Shown here: in pieces, positions 35,351 to 47,047 of the stretch
Layout: every line of letters starts with the position of its first letter
How positions within the stretch are numbered: the stretch's first letter is position 1
Source of the DNA: Paratinospora sagittata
Lineage: Eukaryota > Streptophyta > Magnoliopsida > Ranunculales > Menispermaceae
Direction of reading: 5' to 3'
Assembly: GCA_035771175.1 (NCBI GenBank)
Contig: CM069612.1
Location: 24,720,987 to 24,784,986, forward strand
DNA: 64,000 nucleotides
Notes under the pieces: model-generated
Told to the model about the DNA's origin: nothing
The model's database searches: none
Seen by the model: the letters and a program-made list of their open reading frames with translations, nothing else
Translations under genes and position numbers: made by a program

Positions 35351-36980
35351 TAAATTTTAAAACTTGAAATTTGAAATTGAAAAATGGTTTGCATCAATTT
35401 CTATAAATTTAATGTGTTAAATATTTATATTAAATTTATAATTTTATTAAAAAATATATTATTTAGTTGTATTAAAATTAAAAGTTAATGTAACAATAAT
35501 TTATAATAATCGATGTAGTATTTTTAATTCATACTATATTATTTTTAAAATATAATCAGGTAAAATGTGTAACGTTTATTTTAGACACATCAATATTAAG
35601 TAGGGATTCTAATTATGTTTACTCAATTTACAATCATAGTTAACTTTTATACTTTCCTTTCTTTTTTTCTCATAAAGTTTTGGATTCAAGTCTTTATTTG
35701 TAGACGGAAGAAAATTATGGTGAGATATATCTAAATTAAAATATATCTTACAAATGGGTTAATAACACGAATAATTGTGTTGCCATACGCTGGGCCATGC
35801 ATAGTGCTCACCAAGTAAATAGTGATTTAGTTCAAATTGCAAAATTAAACTAGATCAATGTATTCGATTTGATTTGGTTCTTTCTCATATTCAGTTTGAG
35901 TTGCGATTCAAAGAATTGAACACCGTACTAACCTAAACCAAATTGATGAAAGTTAATACTATTAATTTATGTTTAATATAAATCTTATTAAAACCTCTCT
36001 TACACAAGGAATGCTATTTTTTTTTCCTTTAATGAAACTAATGGGTATGAAGATTGGTTGACCTCGTACCTGGGCGAGGTACATTGCACTTATGTACACT
36101 ACCATATAGTCACAAACATAGTTTTATTTGTAAAATAACGTATTTTTTGTTTTATTATTGTAAATAAAAAGTATATATCTTTGCGTTTATTTTTATAGGT
36201 TAAAGGTCCATATCAATTAATCCAAACCAAATCAATTCGACTTTGTTCTGTTATGATTTAGATATTAAACTAAATTAATGAAAAAATCAAATGAATGACA
36301 CCCCTAAAGTCTCTGGTTACCTCAATCCTTTGGTTGTTACGGGACAATAAATAAAAAAAGATTTGCTAATGTTTCTATTCGGGCATTTCATGCAATTTTT
36401 AATATTTATTATTTAAATATGATATATAATGTATAATAAATCAATATTTGTATTTACGATTTATTTTATGAATAAAAAGATAAAGTTATTTCGTACCGTT
36501 GAAAGGTCTGTCTTGTGTAGCTAAAAATATGAATACAGACAGATAAGAGAGAAATAGTAATAGGATATAAAAATAGCAAAAGAAAAAAATTTAACCAAGA
36601 AAGTTCGAATATAAGAGAATATATATGCAAAATTAAAATTAGTTAAAATAAAAAATAACCGATTTATCGTTCTCCGTATATAAAGTTACTTTTGCAATTT
36701 AAAAAAAGATAAAAAAAAAAACATAAACATTTTAAGGACAATCTAAGAATGCTAGCAAAAATTAATTCATTCCAAAATATTGAAATATTCTTCTTATACA
36801 TAACAAAGGTGCACTTAGTGCAAGAAGTTCTCACCATCCTGGAGTTGGGAAGGAGACAATACGCAAAATGTTGCATTCACATTAAAGAAGTTGGCTTGGT
36901 TGGTAATGTAGTTGATATCACAATATGTTAAAATGCTACTTTTAACTGCGTATGGCACGCGATGCAATTGGTGTAAAAAA
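35350..36980. other. Intergenic, no gene seen
   Basis: Very AT-rich, with words such as AACCAAATCAATTCGAC that suggest old MITE copies (35850-36310). No coding exon or RNA gene recognised. Confidence 0.5.
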
Positions 36981-36998
36981 ATGTATTCACTGCATTTT

Positions 36999-37247
36999 TT
37001 TTTTCAGAAGGAACAAGCCTTGCATCCATCCCCCTCCCCTTGGGGTATCAAAGCCCTTTGAGCCCCACTAATTTCCGTACCAACGCAGCACTAATCCCAA
37101 CACTGTTACATTTACAAAAGGGTTCACGTGTACTCCTCGGACAACGCTCGAAACCACCTCGCTGAAATTCTGCTCCACCGAGGTTCAAACTGGCAGCGCT
37201 ATTGCTGCCTACGTTCCCTCTACCTACTGAACTAATGCCTCTCTAGC
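36999..37247 (-). mobile_element. tRNA-derived SINE with 16-bp target duplication
   Basis: On the minus strand the 5' part carries an A box (TTAGTTCAGTAGGTAGAG) and, about 35 bases on, a B box (AGTTTGAACCTC), a tRNA-type pol III promoter. The 3' end is an A tail. The flanks repeat exactly: GTATTCACTGCATTTT at 36983-36998 and 37248-37263. The element is 249 bases, complete and fairly young given the perfect duplication. Confidence 0.88.
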
Positions 37248-37589
37248 GTATTCACTGCATTTTGAGATAATGAGAATATAGGTGTTGTTCTATTTCCCTA
37301 GTTGTGTTTGAGAAATAGGTTGCCCAATTTACTGTAATCTTATTTTTTAAGACACCAAAACTAATCTAATGATTTTAACCAAAAAATTATAATTATCTCA
37401 TATTTTTGTGTTGCATAAGTAATGTGAAACAAATATATGTAGGCTAACTTTTGTAGAAGTAACACGAACTTAGTTAGCATACTCATGTGCCCAAGGGGCA
37501 CAGGGTCTCTAAGATCATCAAAGAAATTCAGATGCACAAGTACACTAATTAAGTTTAGTGTTTGAGCTCCTTCATTATTTATGTTTTTT

Positions 37590-37975
37590 TGTTTTTTTTG
37601 AAAGACCTTCAATTTCATAACACAAAAGAATAAAAAGGAGACGCCTCATTGATTATAATGTCCACAATACAAGGTGGAGTTTCCTCTAACCATACATGGG
37701 GAGAATAGGATACCAACCCCATTTTGCTAAGGCAACGAGAGCTGCTTGATTTCCATCTCTTGGGGAGAATTTGAAAATAATGTTTGAAAACGAACTACTT
37801 AAATGTTTACAGTATTCCGTAATTTTACCTTTTTCTGAAGTATAGGAAGATCTACCATTGATTGCAGTAATCGCGCAAGATAAGTCACTTTCAATGATAT
37901 CAATAGGCTTCTCTATCTCTGTTGCAAACTCAAGACCAGATTTGATAGCAAAAAGTTCAGTTATCAACACATCAT
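37590..37975 (-). mobile_element. LINE RNase H-domain relic
   Basis: Minus-strand frame from 37970 reads ELFAIKSGLEFA, IIESDLSCAI and PRDGNQAALVALAKWG, the E, D and last-D segments of the plant LINE RNase H (RVT_3) domain, here 94 codons without the first strand. An A-rich 3' end lies at about 37590. The upstream part is missing and the break coincides with the Helitron-like start at 37977. Confidence 0.75.
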
Positions 37976-37976
37976 A

Positions 37977-38293
37977 TCTATAATATATACTTAATAACTA
38001 ACTCCAAATGAGACTCTTCAGCGCGCCACCTCAGCATTTTAAAAAAATATTTCTCCAGAATAAACAGTAAAATTATACTTTGGATTGAAAGAGTGGTATT
38101 ATATATATATATATATCTCCAGAATAAACAGTAAAATTATACTTTGTATTGAAAGAGTGAAATATATATATATATATAATAAAGAAGGTCATAAATTAAT
38201 TAATTGTCTCTTCATCAATAATATATATTAAATAACACGCGTGTTTGCTCACCAAAATAAACAGTAAAGTTATACTTTGGATTGAAAGAGTGG

Positions 38294-38341
<48 letters not shown>

Positions 38342-38597
38342 AAGAAGGTCATAAATTAATTAATTGTCTCTTCATCAATAATATATATTAAATAGCACGC
38401 GTGTTTGCATGCTGGTGACTGAAGCAACGTCAGTATTTTTCACTTAAAGTTGGCAAAAATTGAAACTTTAATCACTTCGCGCGAGCAGTACTGCAAAACA
38501 AAAGACGTTGATTGAAAGAAATAATCGCCACCTCAGCATTCTTAAAAAATATTTATTCAGAATGAACAGTAAAGTTATACTTTAGATTGAAAGAGTG

Positions 38598-38638
<41 letters not shown>

Positions 38639-38720
38639 AAGAAGGTCATAAATTAATTAATTGTGTCTTTATCAATAATATATATTAAATAGCACGCGTG
38701 TTTTTGCATGCTGGTCATTG
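37977..38720 (+). mobile_element. Helitron-like 5' end with tandem repeats
   Basis: Starts TCTATAATATATAC after an A, followed by a CGCCACCTCAGCATTTT word typical of plant Helitron 5' ends. The core around TAAACAGTAAARTTATACTT occurs four times (about 38060, 38125, 38257, 38562); three copies continue through a TA run into AATAAAGAAGGTCATAAATT and CACGCGTGTTTG. No Rep/helicase protein is visible, so it is non-autonomous. Confidence 0.5.
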
Positions 38721-40089
38721 TCACATTTTAAGAATAATTAATATTTGATCCAAGCCAAACTCTTTGATCCAAGCCAAACTCCAAAGCTACCAATAAGAAA
38801 ACAAAAATTCATCCACAACTATTCTTACAATAATTTCTTCTAATTATAATTAGTACCAAGAAGCATAATTGAATTAATTAAATAATATAACTGATCCACA
38901 ACTATTCTTACAATAATTTCTTCTAATTATAATTAGTACCAAGAAAAACAACTGAATTAATTAAATAATATAATACAAGCTTATTTGTCTGCCAAATTTA
39001 TATAATCTAAATTACATTATACGGTATCACTTTCTACATTATCACTTCTATGGCTATTCCATATATTCATGAAATAACCTCAAATCTCTGATAGTTACAT
39101 TCAGCCAAAAAACCATTTTCATCTTCCCATACAAACAACAATTCTGCCTAATTGTTGTTGAAAACTATATATTTTAGGATGTTCTTCCCATTTGTATGCC
39201 GAAAGTTTTTCAACAAATAAAGACGCTACACAATTACTGTACAACGGGAAAAATCATCAACACATATCACCCACGAAACTACTAAGGTATCATCCTGTCA
39301 ACTACCTATTATCGACAAATACTTTTCTTCGTGATTCTACTTTGTTTTCATTATGTTTCTTTTTGTTAACAAGGAATTTGCTATTTTGTTGACTTTGTGT
39401 TTCTTCTCTGACCATTCATTTAAACACTCTAATCTTGGTATGTTTGATAAACATGCAGACAATACACCCGTGAAATACTCGATAAATGGATGAGAACTCA
39501 AATTGCTTCATGCTGGCCAGAGAATTTTCTTATAGATTACTTAATCCAGCAATCTTTGAGCCATTAATGATGAAGTTACAAGACCATCTGTATGATTATG
39601 GGCTCCAACCTCAAATTGTGGATAATGAAGATCGGCCTTTTCTCGAAATCGATGAAACTTTCGTTTATTGTTGGTCTCCAAGAGAAACAAGCACGCTAAT
39701 GGTTTATTAGTCCATCATTGGTCGACCTACTATAAGAGTCGTTCTAGATGACGAAGCGGAGACTAAGTACCCTTAAGATTTGTATGATGTTTTTTGACAT
39801 GACCTTATGGAGTCCGGTCTGCCAGTAATTTCAACATATGTACCATATTATTATGCATGGACGTATTAAATTAATGTATACCTCTAAATGTGCGTGCATG
39901 TGTATATATATATATATATATAACTCATAATAGATGTATAAATGTAATATAACCTATGAATATAAAAATATGTAATATTAGATAAATGTTATATGTCACT
40001 TTACTTTTGTATATTATACAATTAAATGAAGAAGACATACAACCACCTATATATTTCAAGCATGTATTTACCTAGCTATATAGTGTTTG
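38720..40089. other. No recognised gene; short direct repeats
   Basis: A block of about 65 bases around CTATTCTTACAATAATTTC is duplicated at 38819-38885 and 38896-38962, and TTTGATCCAAGCCAAACTC is repeated back to back at 38745-38781. A 74-codon open frame at 39486-39710 (MDENSNCFMLAREFSY...) shows no family I know and may be a captured exon or chance. Confidence 0.5.
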
Positions 40090-42348
40090 TGTCACGACGC
40101 CCCTGACGTAGGCTGACGTCATGACCGGCACAGCATACTATACACTGTACATCCTCATATACAGTAGATAATACACTGTCAGCCTTCACGTACTTTCACA
40201 AACCTTCCCAAAATGTACAGAATATTTTTTTTTTCTATACCACACATCAAATCAAATCCCAGATATATAGATGATCATTTCATTCACATTGATTCCATTG
40301 ATTCCACAAATTAAATTCTCACCAGATAATTATCTATGATCATCTCATTTCATCATCCCAAGCATTATATTATCTTACCACACAACCCATCTAGGTGATA
40401 TTACATATATATCGTGTGTGATAATTATACATATCAAAATAACGTAAATATAATTTATTTCCTCCAAGCATACATACACATACCAGACAAGTTCCTTTTC
40501 CCTTCGACTCAATACCTGAAAGATTGGAGGAAATGGGGTGAGCAAACAACAGCTCAGTGAATATAGTTCTTGAGATGACAATTATATACATTTAAAGAAA
40601 TATGACATTTAAACTCATTTCAAACATTTATTCAACACATGCATCGTTCAACAAATATATTATACATGCCAACATAAATGGCATGATTTTCAATATCACA
40701 ATGTACAATCTCCCTCTTCCGCAAGGCAAGAGAGCGGGTCTATCCCTTGTATGGCCGTACAAGGTAGACACAGCTTCTTATTACCCAATTCACAGTCATT
40801 TCAAGGATCGCAATCCTTGTTAGGACAGACCTACTGACAATGAGGACTCGCAAAACCTCATCCGGGTCTAATTCCTAACGAAATGACGATGAGGAATCGC
40901 AAAGCCTCATCATTACAAACTCCAATTTCTAAAATCAGTTTGCATGATCCATAAAACTCAATGCATTATATATAATATACCATGCATACAATCAAACATT
41001 TTATATAAGTATAATGTCATACAAGAACCAAATCAAGAAAACTATACTCACAGTACAACACGTTCAACTTAAACCCAATCATCATCGCCTTCGAGTCCAG
41101 CTCCAAGTTAAATCCACCTAATTTCACCTGTTATAATCATTCCATGATTCAATTTCATGTATTCAGATCTATTTACATCTTTAATGTCTCAACTCACTTC
41201 AAATCACTACTAATAAATCCATTTAGGACTCATAAGCAGTTGAAGAAACTATTATCTCGTTTCTGTGGTCAATCTAGATATTTCCACAAGAAAGAACAGT
41301 GAAAATAGATATCCAAATCATATTTTCACGACACCATATACTTAGTTACTCAAATAATCAAATCATATCCAATATCATGTTACGTCCGGAATATAGTTCT
41401 TCACGATTTTATGATCTCAAACCGGGGTTTCATTGGATTCACATCACTGGTCACATCACTGTGCACAGTACTATTCGCATCACTCACTATATCACTATTC
41501 ATTGTGTACTATTCACTGTGCACTGTAAACTATTCACTGTGCACTGTGCACTGTGCACTATTCACTATTCACTATTCACTATTCATCCGACACTATTCAT
41601 CACTATTCATCCGACCCTATTCATCATTATTCATCCGACACTATTTATCACTATTCATCCTAAAGATGTAAATTGTATTAAAATTGTCAAACGGTCTCCA
41701 AAACACATGAAATCGAATCTAACCACAGATTCGGAGTCCCGACGGTCCAGGAAGTGTTTTTCTACCTTCCTAGTGGGTTTTCATTGACGTTGGGGTCAAA
41801 ACCCCAATTTGTCAAAATGCCGTAAAACGGCTCCCACAGTCAAAATTAATCAACTAGAATCGTTACATCTAGCTTAGATAGTAATTTCACGAAGAAAGAG
41901 AGTGAAAATCACTTACCACGAGGCCGAATTTGACGCAAAATCACGCGTTCCTCTTTTTCTTCTTCTCTTCTCCTCTCTGCGTCTTCTCTTTCCCTCTGGC
42001 GTCGGTTAGATAGTTTTTATTTTTTTTTATTTTTTATAATATGAATACTGTTCACAATGAACAGTAATTTACTATTCATAATACTATTTGATAAACAGTA
42101 TTACTGTTTAAGTACTATTTATTATTTTATTTTATTTTATCTTTTTATTCGTTCTTCTTCGTACACTCAATCACATACACGTATTTTGACTCCTACGTAT
42201 AAAATATGTGTATTATCAAACGTATATTGAGCTCCAATGTATAAAATACGTGTATTAGCAAACGTATATTGAGCTCTTATATATAATATGTGTATTATAC
42301 ATCTCGATATACGTGTACATCATTTACTTAAATTTACGGGGTGTTACA
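40090..42348 (+). mobile_element. Solo-LTR-like sequence, ~2.26 kb
   Basis: Begins TGTCACGACGCCCCTGACGT and ends CGGGGTGTTACA, typical of long Ty3/gypsy LTRs. Flanks are GTTTG and ATTTG, a target duplication with one mismatch. Internally it has repeated CACTATTCAC/ATTCATCCGAC motifs (41450-41660) and inverted AACAGTATTACTGTT-like words (42040-42110). No internal coding domain is attached, which suggests LTR-LTR recombination. Confidence 0.6.
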
Positions 42349-44795
42349 ATTTGTTTGTTGCAAAACTTTGAATAATAATAAGAAGCAGACATTTATATAA
42401 ATATTTGTTAAATAAGTAAGCGTCACGTTATAATTAATTACATTTTCTAATTACACACCGATGAGCAGTTTGTTATATGTCATTGTAAATACCTCTCACT
42501 CTTTGTTTTTTTTCTTTTCTTTCATCTCTTTCTTCTTTTGTTTTTTTTCTCAACCACTCCCCCTTTTCATCTCTCCAACAATCTCTCTCTATCCCTTGCT
42601 TCATTTCCAACCATTCCTTCTCTTCATCTCCATCTACTGCTTCTCTTCATCTCTTCAATGCGAATTACAGTATTGATGCGACTACAGATGTTTGTCGATT
42701 GAGTCTTCAATCTATAAAAAGAAGAAGTAAGCTTTTCTTTTTTATATCTAAATTTCTTTTTGGGCAGATAGGGTCGGAAAAAAAAAAATTAGAATACAGA
42801 TTCAGATTAAGTCAATTAAACTATATTCAGTTTTATTTTTCATACAAGAGATCTAAGTCACCTATGCTTTTGAACATGTACAACGAGAGAAGATAACTAA
42901 TATCTACATTTTTTATTCTTTCTTCCTCAATTGTCTTAGTTATTTATCATAGAATTATAGAATCATAATATCTTCTTCTTTTTTTTGGTACAATTCATTC
43001 ATTAGAGAAGACATTCAAGGTTAGTGCATCTCTTGAATGTTTTGCTTTTGATTTTTCAATTTAGGATTTTCTTTCAGAATATTTGAATGACTTATTCTTT
43101 GATTAAATTGTAGATTTAGAATCTTGGTAGAAAATTCATGTTTTTTATTTCATCTGGCTTGGTTTAAACTTAAATAGTTTCGGATTTGCTTGATTGTTTA
43201 TACATGAATTCCTTCATGAAAACACCTCAAGCTGATTGATGACTTTAATTCTTCTGAAATATTTTAAATACTTTAAGGGTTGTTCTTTGGTTTCTAGAGC
43301 TTTTTTTTAAGTTATTTTAGTCAAAATACTAATGGGTTGTACTAACTTTTTTAGGTTGTGGAGAGAAGAGAAGAATTGTTTCCTGTAAATCTTGGACGCG
43401 AATATTTAAGATGAACAATAATATTATTTTTCCATTCAAAGACTATTGTTTCCTGTATCATTTTGTTTCATTCATTATTTTACATATAACGTTCACATAA
43501 CTTTTTGACCTCAATAATAGGCATGTTTATTTTGACTTTCCTTTGCTCCTAATCGTCATCCTACTATTATATAATATTCAAACGAAGAATTATGTTTTTT
43601 TTTAACTTGAGTGTTGCTACATTTCTAGAGTTAGCATTATTGCAAATATTTATGTTACCAATCGAATAATGGAAAAATTTATATTGTTATCAATATCATA
43701 TTATATGCTTATATATAAACTTGAATAATGATAATGTTCTTTCCAAATACAGGGTTGACTTGCATAGTATGTGAATTACATTGATTATTTTTTGTATGTT
43801 GGGTTTTATTTGAGAGAAGAGGAAAGAACTTGGTGTATAGGTCGAGTATATAGGTATTAGTTGCATTGGAATTGATATTAAAATTACTATAGGTGTGGTA
43901 GTAGTAGTATGTAGGGTAGTACTATAAGCATCTTGACATAAGTAAAGAAGTGATACCGTATAATGACAAATCATTGCATTAAATTGATCATAGAGTATAC
44001 TTTTAGAGTTCGTTTCTTAAGTCAAGTTGTCATCTTTATGTCAAGTTCTTCTTCATATAAGGTCCCAACAATATCATTATATCTCGGACTACACATAGAC
44101 AAAGATCCGACATAAATCTGAACTAATAACTCACTCCAAAAAAGAATCCTCAGCATATCACGCACTCCCCACCTTCATACCTTCATGTTAATGTTTCTTA
44201 AATAGATGAGACCCCACCTTCATTATATATATATATAATGAGAAATGTCAACAAAAATATTTTTCCTTCGGTTTGGTATATGTCATTGTCAATACCTCTC
44301 ACTATTTGTTTTTTCCTTTTCTTTCATCTCTTTCTTCTTTTGTTTTCTTTCTCAACCACTTCTCCTTTTCATCTCTCCAGCAATCACTCTCTATCTCTTG
44401 CTTCAACATATGTAATGACTTTGACTTTGACCAGTTGTTCGTTTCGCTTATATATGTGATAAGTTTCCAAAACCATTTCGTTGTTGCATCATCATATATG
44501 TAATGTTAGTCATCATTTTGTCATATTTATGTACTTATAAAGGTTGTAAATAAATGCATGACTACGAATTTTACATTATCTAATGTAATGGTATTTTATT
44601 AATAGAAGCTTTAAAAGAAATAGAATGATTTTTCTTTTTGTTTGACAAAAATTCATGCATCATAAATTTTAATCAAAATGTTACGATGATATATATATGA
44701 TCAAATATTTATACCAACCTATAATAGTGAAAAATTGTAGATGAATTTTTTTTTTAATTCGTATAGGCAACAAATGATGAATGCTATATAATTAT
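42349..44795. other. Repetitive non-coding interval
   Basis: A block of about 133 bases (TATATGTCATTGT, pyrimidine-rich, to CTATC-CTTGCTTCA) occurs directly at 42474-42606 and 44277-44407 with about 10% mismatch. The stretch at 44125-44160 (AATAACTCACTCCAAA, CCTCAGC) is similar to the Helitron-like start at 37990, so a second family copy probably begins near here. No gene seen. Confidence 0.5.
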
Positions 44796-46201
44796 ATTTT
44801 AATCAATTAGTTTTTTTTTGGAAAGGTAAAGAGGGGGAACACCCAACAAGAACAATTAACACACTACATCGCGAACTCTCCTAGGCCAAGTAAACCCAGT
44901 TGCATCTTCCCTCATAATATTGGATAAGCCACGGGGAGGGAAAGACAGGATACACACTCCCCGATTGAACTTCAAAGCCTCAGTAGCCAAATAGTCTGCT
45001 GCTCTATTACCTTCTCTGTAAATGTGCTCAACTTGAACTATCCAATCTCTCTGAAGGAGTCTTCTACACTCATTTACCAAGTTGGAAAGGCTAAGCTGCG
45101 GCATACTGTTGCCTTTTAACCAACCAGCCACCATAGCCGAATCTGTTTCGAAAACTATAGAACGATGGCCCTCCTCCCAAGCAAGACGTAAGCCATGAAC
45201 AGCAGCCCATAATTCAGCTTCAGTTGCAGTACAAGAACCAATATTAGCCACAAACCCCCTCAACCACATACCACGATAGTCACGGAGAAGACCGCCACCC
45301 CCTGCTCGCGATGAAGCATTCTTAAGACATTCATCAGTATTAAGCTTAGTCCAACCATGGTTGGGAGCACACCAGCCTACCATCTTCACCCTCTCTATCA
45401 ATCCAGCACCATGGACCGCCACTTGGGCTCGAAAAGCATGAATGATTTCAGCCACTTTCCCTTTAAGCCAAGCCATGCTATACTCGAAGTGAAAACGAAG
45501 ATTACGAAAAGCTAAATCATTCCTCCATTTCCAAAGAGCCCACACGACAACTGCAAAGTAGGAAGCCCAGTCATAGTCAACATTACAATCATTAACGCCA
45601 GCAAGATTATGAGCAAGCCAGCTTTGGAAATCCAAATTGCTCTGAAGATGATACTCAACTGGCTGCAATAGACGCTTCCATAATTGCACGGCTCTAGAGC
45701 AATTTCGAAAAATATGATCAACATCCTCGATACATCCCACACATTCAATACAGTCAGATGCCATGGTGAAACCCTTTTTCATCCGCTCAGCATTGCACAT
45801 GATCTTTCGATGCGCAACCATCCACAAAAAAGTCTTGCATCTTTGAGGAACTTTAAGCTTCCAAATCATCCTCCAAAGGAAAGTAGGATCTCCCATAAGA
45901 GTGCCAGTAGAAATAGTATAAGCAGAGGACACCGTTAATATGCCACTCTTAGAAGCTCCCCAACATATGCCATCTGCAACCTCCTCCTCATCCCATAAGA
46001 GCACATCAGCAAGTTTATTTTCAACCTCAAAAGAGAGTAAACCTGATAGAGCATTCCAGTCCCACCCTGAACCCTTCACCCAATAGCTTGAGACAGGCCT
46101 ATACATCTCCACCAAACTCAAATCCCGCATTTTCATATTGATTAAGGCCACCTCACCTACCCATGTACCAAACTCAAATCCCGCATTTTAATCAATTAGT
46201 T
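44796..46201 (-). mobile_element. 5'-truncated LINE with 17-bp target duplication
   Basis: The element occupies 44813-46184 and is flanked by exact copies of ATTTTAATCAATTAGTT (44796-44812, 46185-46201). Its 3' end is a short A tail (T run at 44811-44819). This is standard target-primed insertion with 5' truncation. Near the 5' end a 22-base block starting CCAAACTCAAATCCCGCA occurs twice (about 46112 and 46169), probably an end-joining artefact. Confidence 0.88.
44856..46151 (-). CDS. LINE ORF2 C-terminal fragment: zf-RVT and RNase H
   Basis: An uninterrupted 431-codon frame. Residues about 70-170 are the zinc-binding reverse-transcriptase-associated region (WKLKVPQRCKTFLWMVAHRK, CIECVGCIEDVDHIFRNC). 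Residues about 265-390 are an RNase H fold with the catalytic acids visible: LNTDEC, ATEAELWA, FETDSAM and REGNRAADYLA. The reverse transcriptase and endonuclease are missing through 5' truncation, so it cannot retrotranspose alone. The lack of stops, with the perfect 17-bp flanking repeat, suggests a recent insertion. The ATG is fortuitous, not the original start. Confidence 0.85.
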   Translation of the reverse strand: MALINMKMRDLSLVEMYRPVSSYWVKGSGWDWNALSGLLSFEVENKLADVLLWDEEEVADGICWGASKSGILTVSSAYTISTGTLMGDPTFLWRMIWKLKVPQRCKTFLWMVAHRKIMCNAERMKKGFTMASDCIECVGCIEDVDHIFRNCSRAVQLWKRLLQPVEYHLQSNLDFQSWLAHNLAGVNDCNVDYDWASYFAVVVWALWKWRNDLAFRNLRFHFEYSMAWLKGKVAEIIHAFRAQVAVHGAGLIERVKMVGWCAPNHGWTKLNTDECLKNASSRAGGGGLLRDYRGMWLRGFVANIGSCTATEAELWAAVHGLRLAWEEGHRSIVFETDSAMVAGWLKGNSMPQLSLSNLVNECRRLLQRDWIVQVEHIYREGNRAADYLATEALKFNRGVCILSFPPRGLSNIMREDATGFTWPRRVRDVVC

Positions 46202-46293
46202 AATATTATTCTTAACATTAATATTATTTACACATAAGGGTAGCATTTTTAGTAAATCTAAATTGAGTCTATAGTAGTATTATTTTATTAACA

Positions 46294-46321
46294 CCGCCCA
46301 TCGGGCGGGGCTACAAACTTG
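46294..46321 (+). mobile_element. Helitron-like 3' terminal hairpin
   Basis: CCGCCC-ATC-GGGCGG is a GC-rich stem in AT-rich sequence, followed ten bases later by CTTG and a T. Helitrons end in such a hairpin and CTRR|T; CTTG has one mismatch. It may close the element starting at 37977 or a second copy starting near 44100. Confidence 0.4.
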
Positions 46322-47047
46322 TACATCCTTAATTTGTTTACACATTGCTACCATGATTTTTTTTACTGATTTTATGCTAATCAAATAGATTTTAAAATAA
46401 CTTTACCTATAAAAATATTTAAAAAATATTTTTTGAGAAGTTATAATTCTTTGGGAAAAAAAATAAAAAATAAAAAATATATCTTTGGAAAAAAAAACTA
46501 TAACCAAATAGACCTATATTATACATAAAATACGATACCTTTAGTTTAGAAACCATTTCCTGTGCCCTAAAGTTGAATTCAACGGTTAAGATGACCTTAG
46601 TGCCCATTAGGTAAAGTTAGGGTTTAAATCACACCAGCGGCCTTTGATTTCGAGTCCAATCCGTGAAAGGTGCTTTTAAATACTTTACGCTGGTGGTTCA
46701 TTTACTATGCCCTCAACAGGGGCGGGTCTAGGATCAAATCTCAGATTAGTAAGGTTTACAAAGATTTTTTTAGGGATCACTGTCCACCCAAAGATTTAGC
46801 GTCGTGATGAACTTTGACTGAACCAAAAATAATTCGTGATCTAGGACAAAAAAAAACAAAAAGAAAAAAAAGAAAGGTGCTTTTAAACTTTGGGCTCGAC
46901 ATAGGCACAGTAATTAAATATAAATATTGTGCTCGGGGCAAAATAAAATAAAATAAAAACAACCATAAGATTTCATAAAATCAACAGATGCATAAAAAAT
47001 CAAAGGAAGGGCCGATAGAGCGGCGCCGCGTCATCGTCATAGTGACC
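46322..47047. other. TRM5 upstream region
   Basis: AT-rich, with poly-A/T tracts and no clear TATA box. An in-frame ATG at 46988 precedes the preferred start by 20 codons without an intervening stop; it gives a basic extension (MHKKSKEGPIERRRV) and is in a weaker context. Confidence 0.4.

Noticed and set aside
41299..41787. 162-codon plus ORF with TIHYSLFTIHPTLF repeats
   Set aside because: Translation of the short tandem array in an LTR; the same array is open in a second frame, as expected for low complexity.
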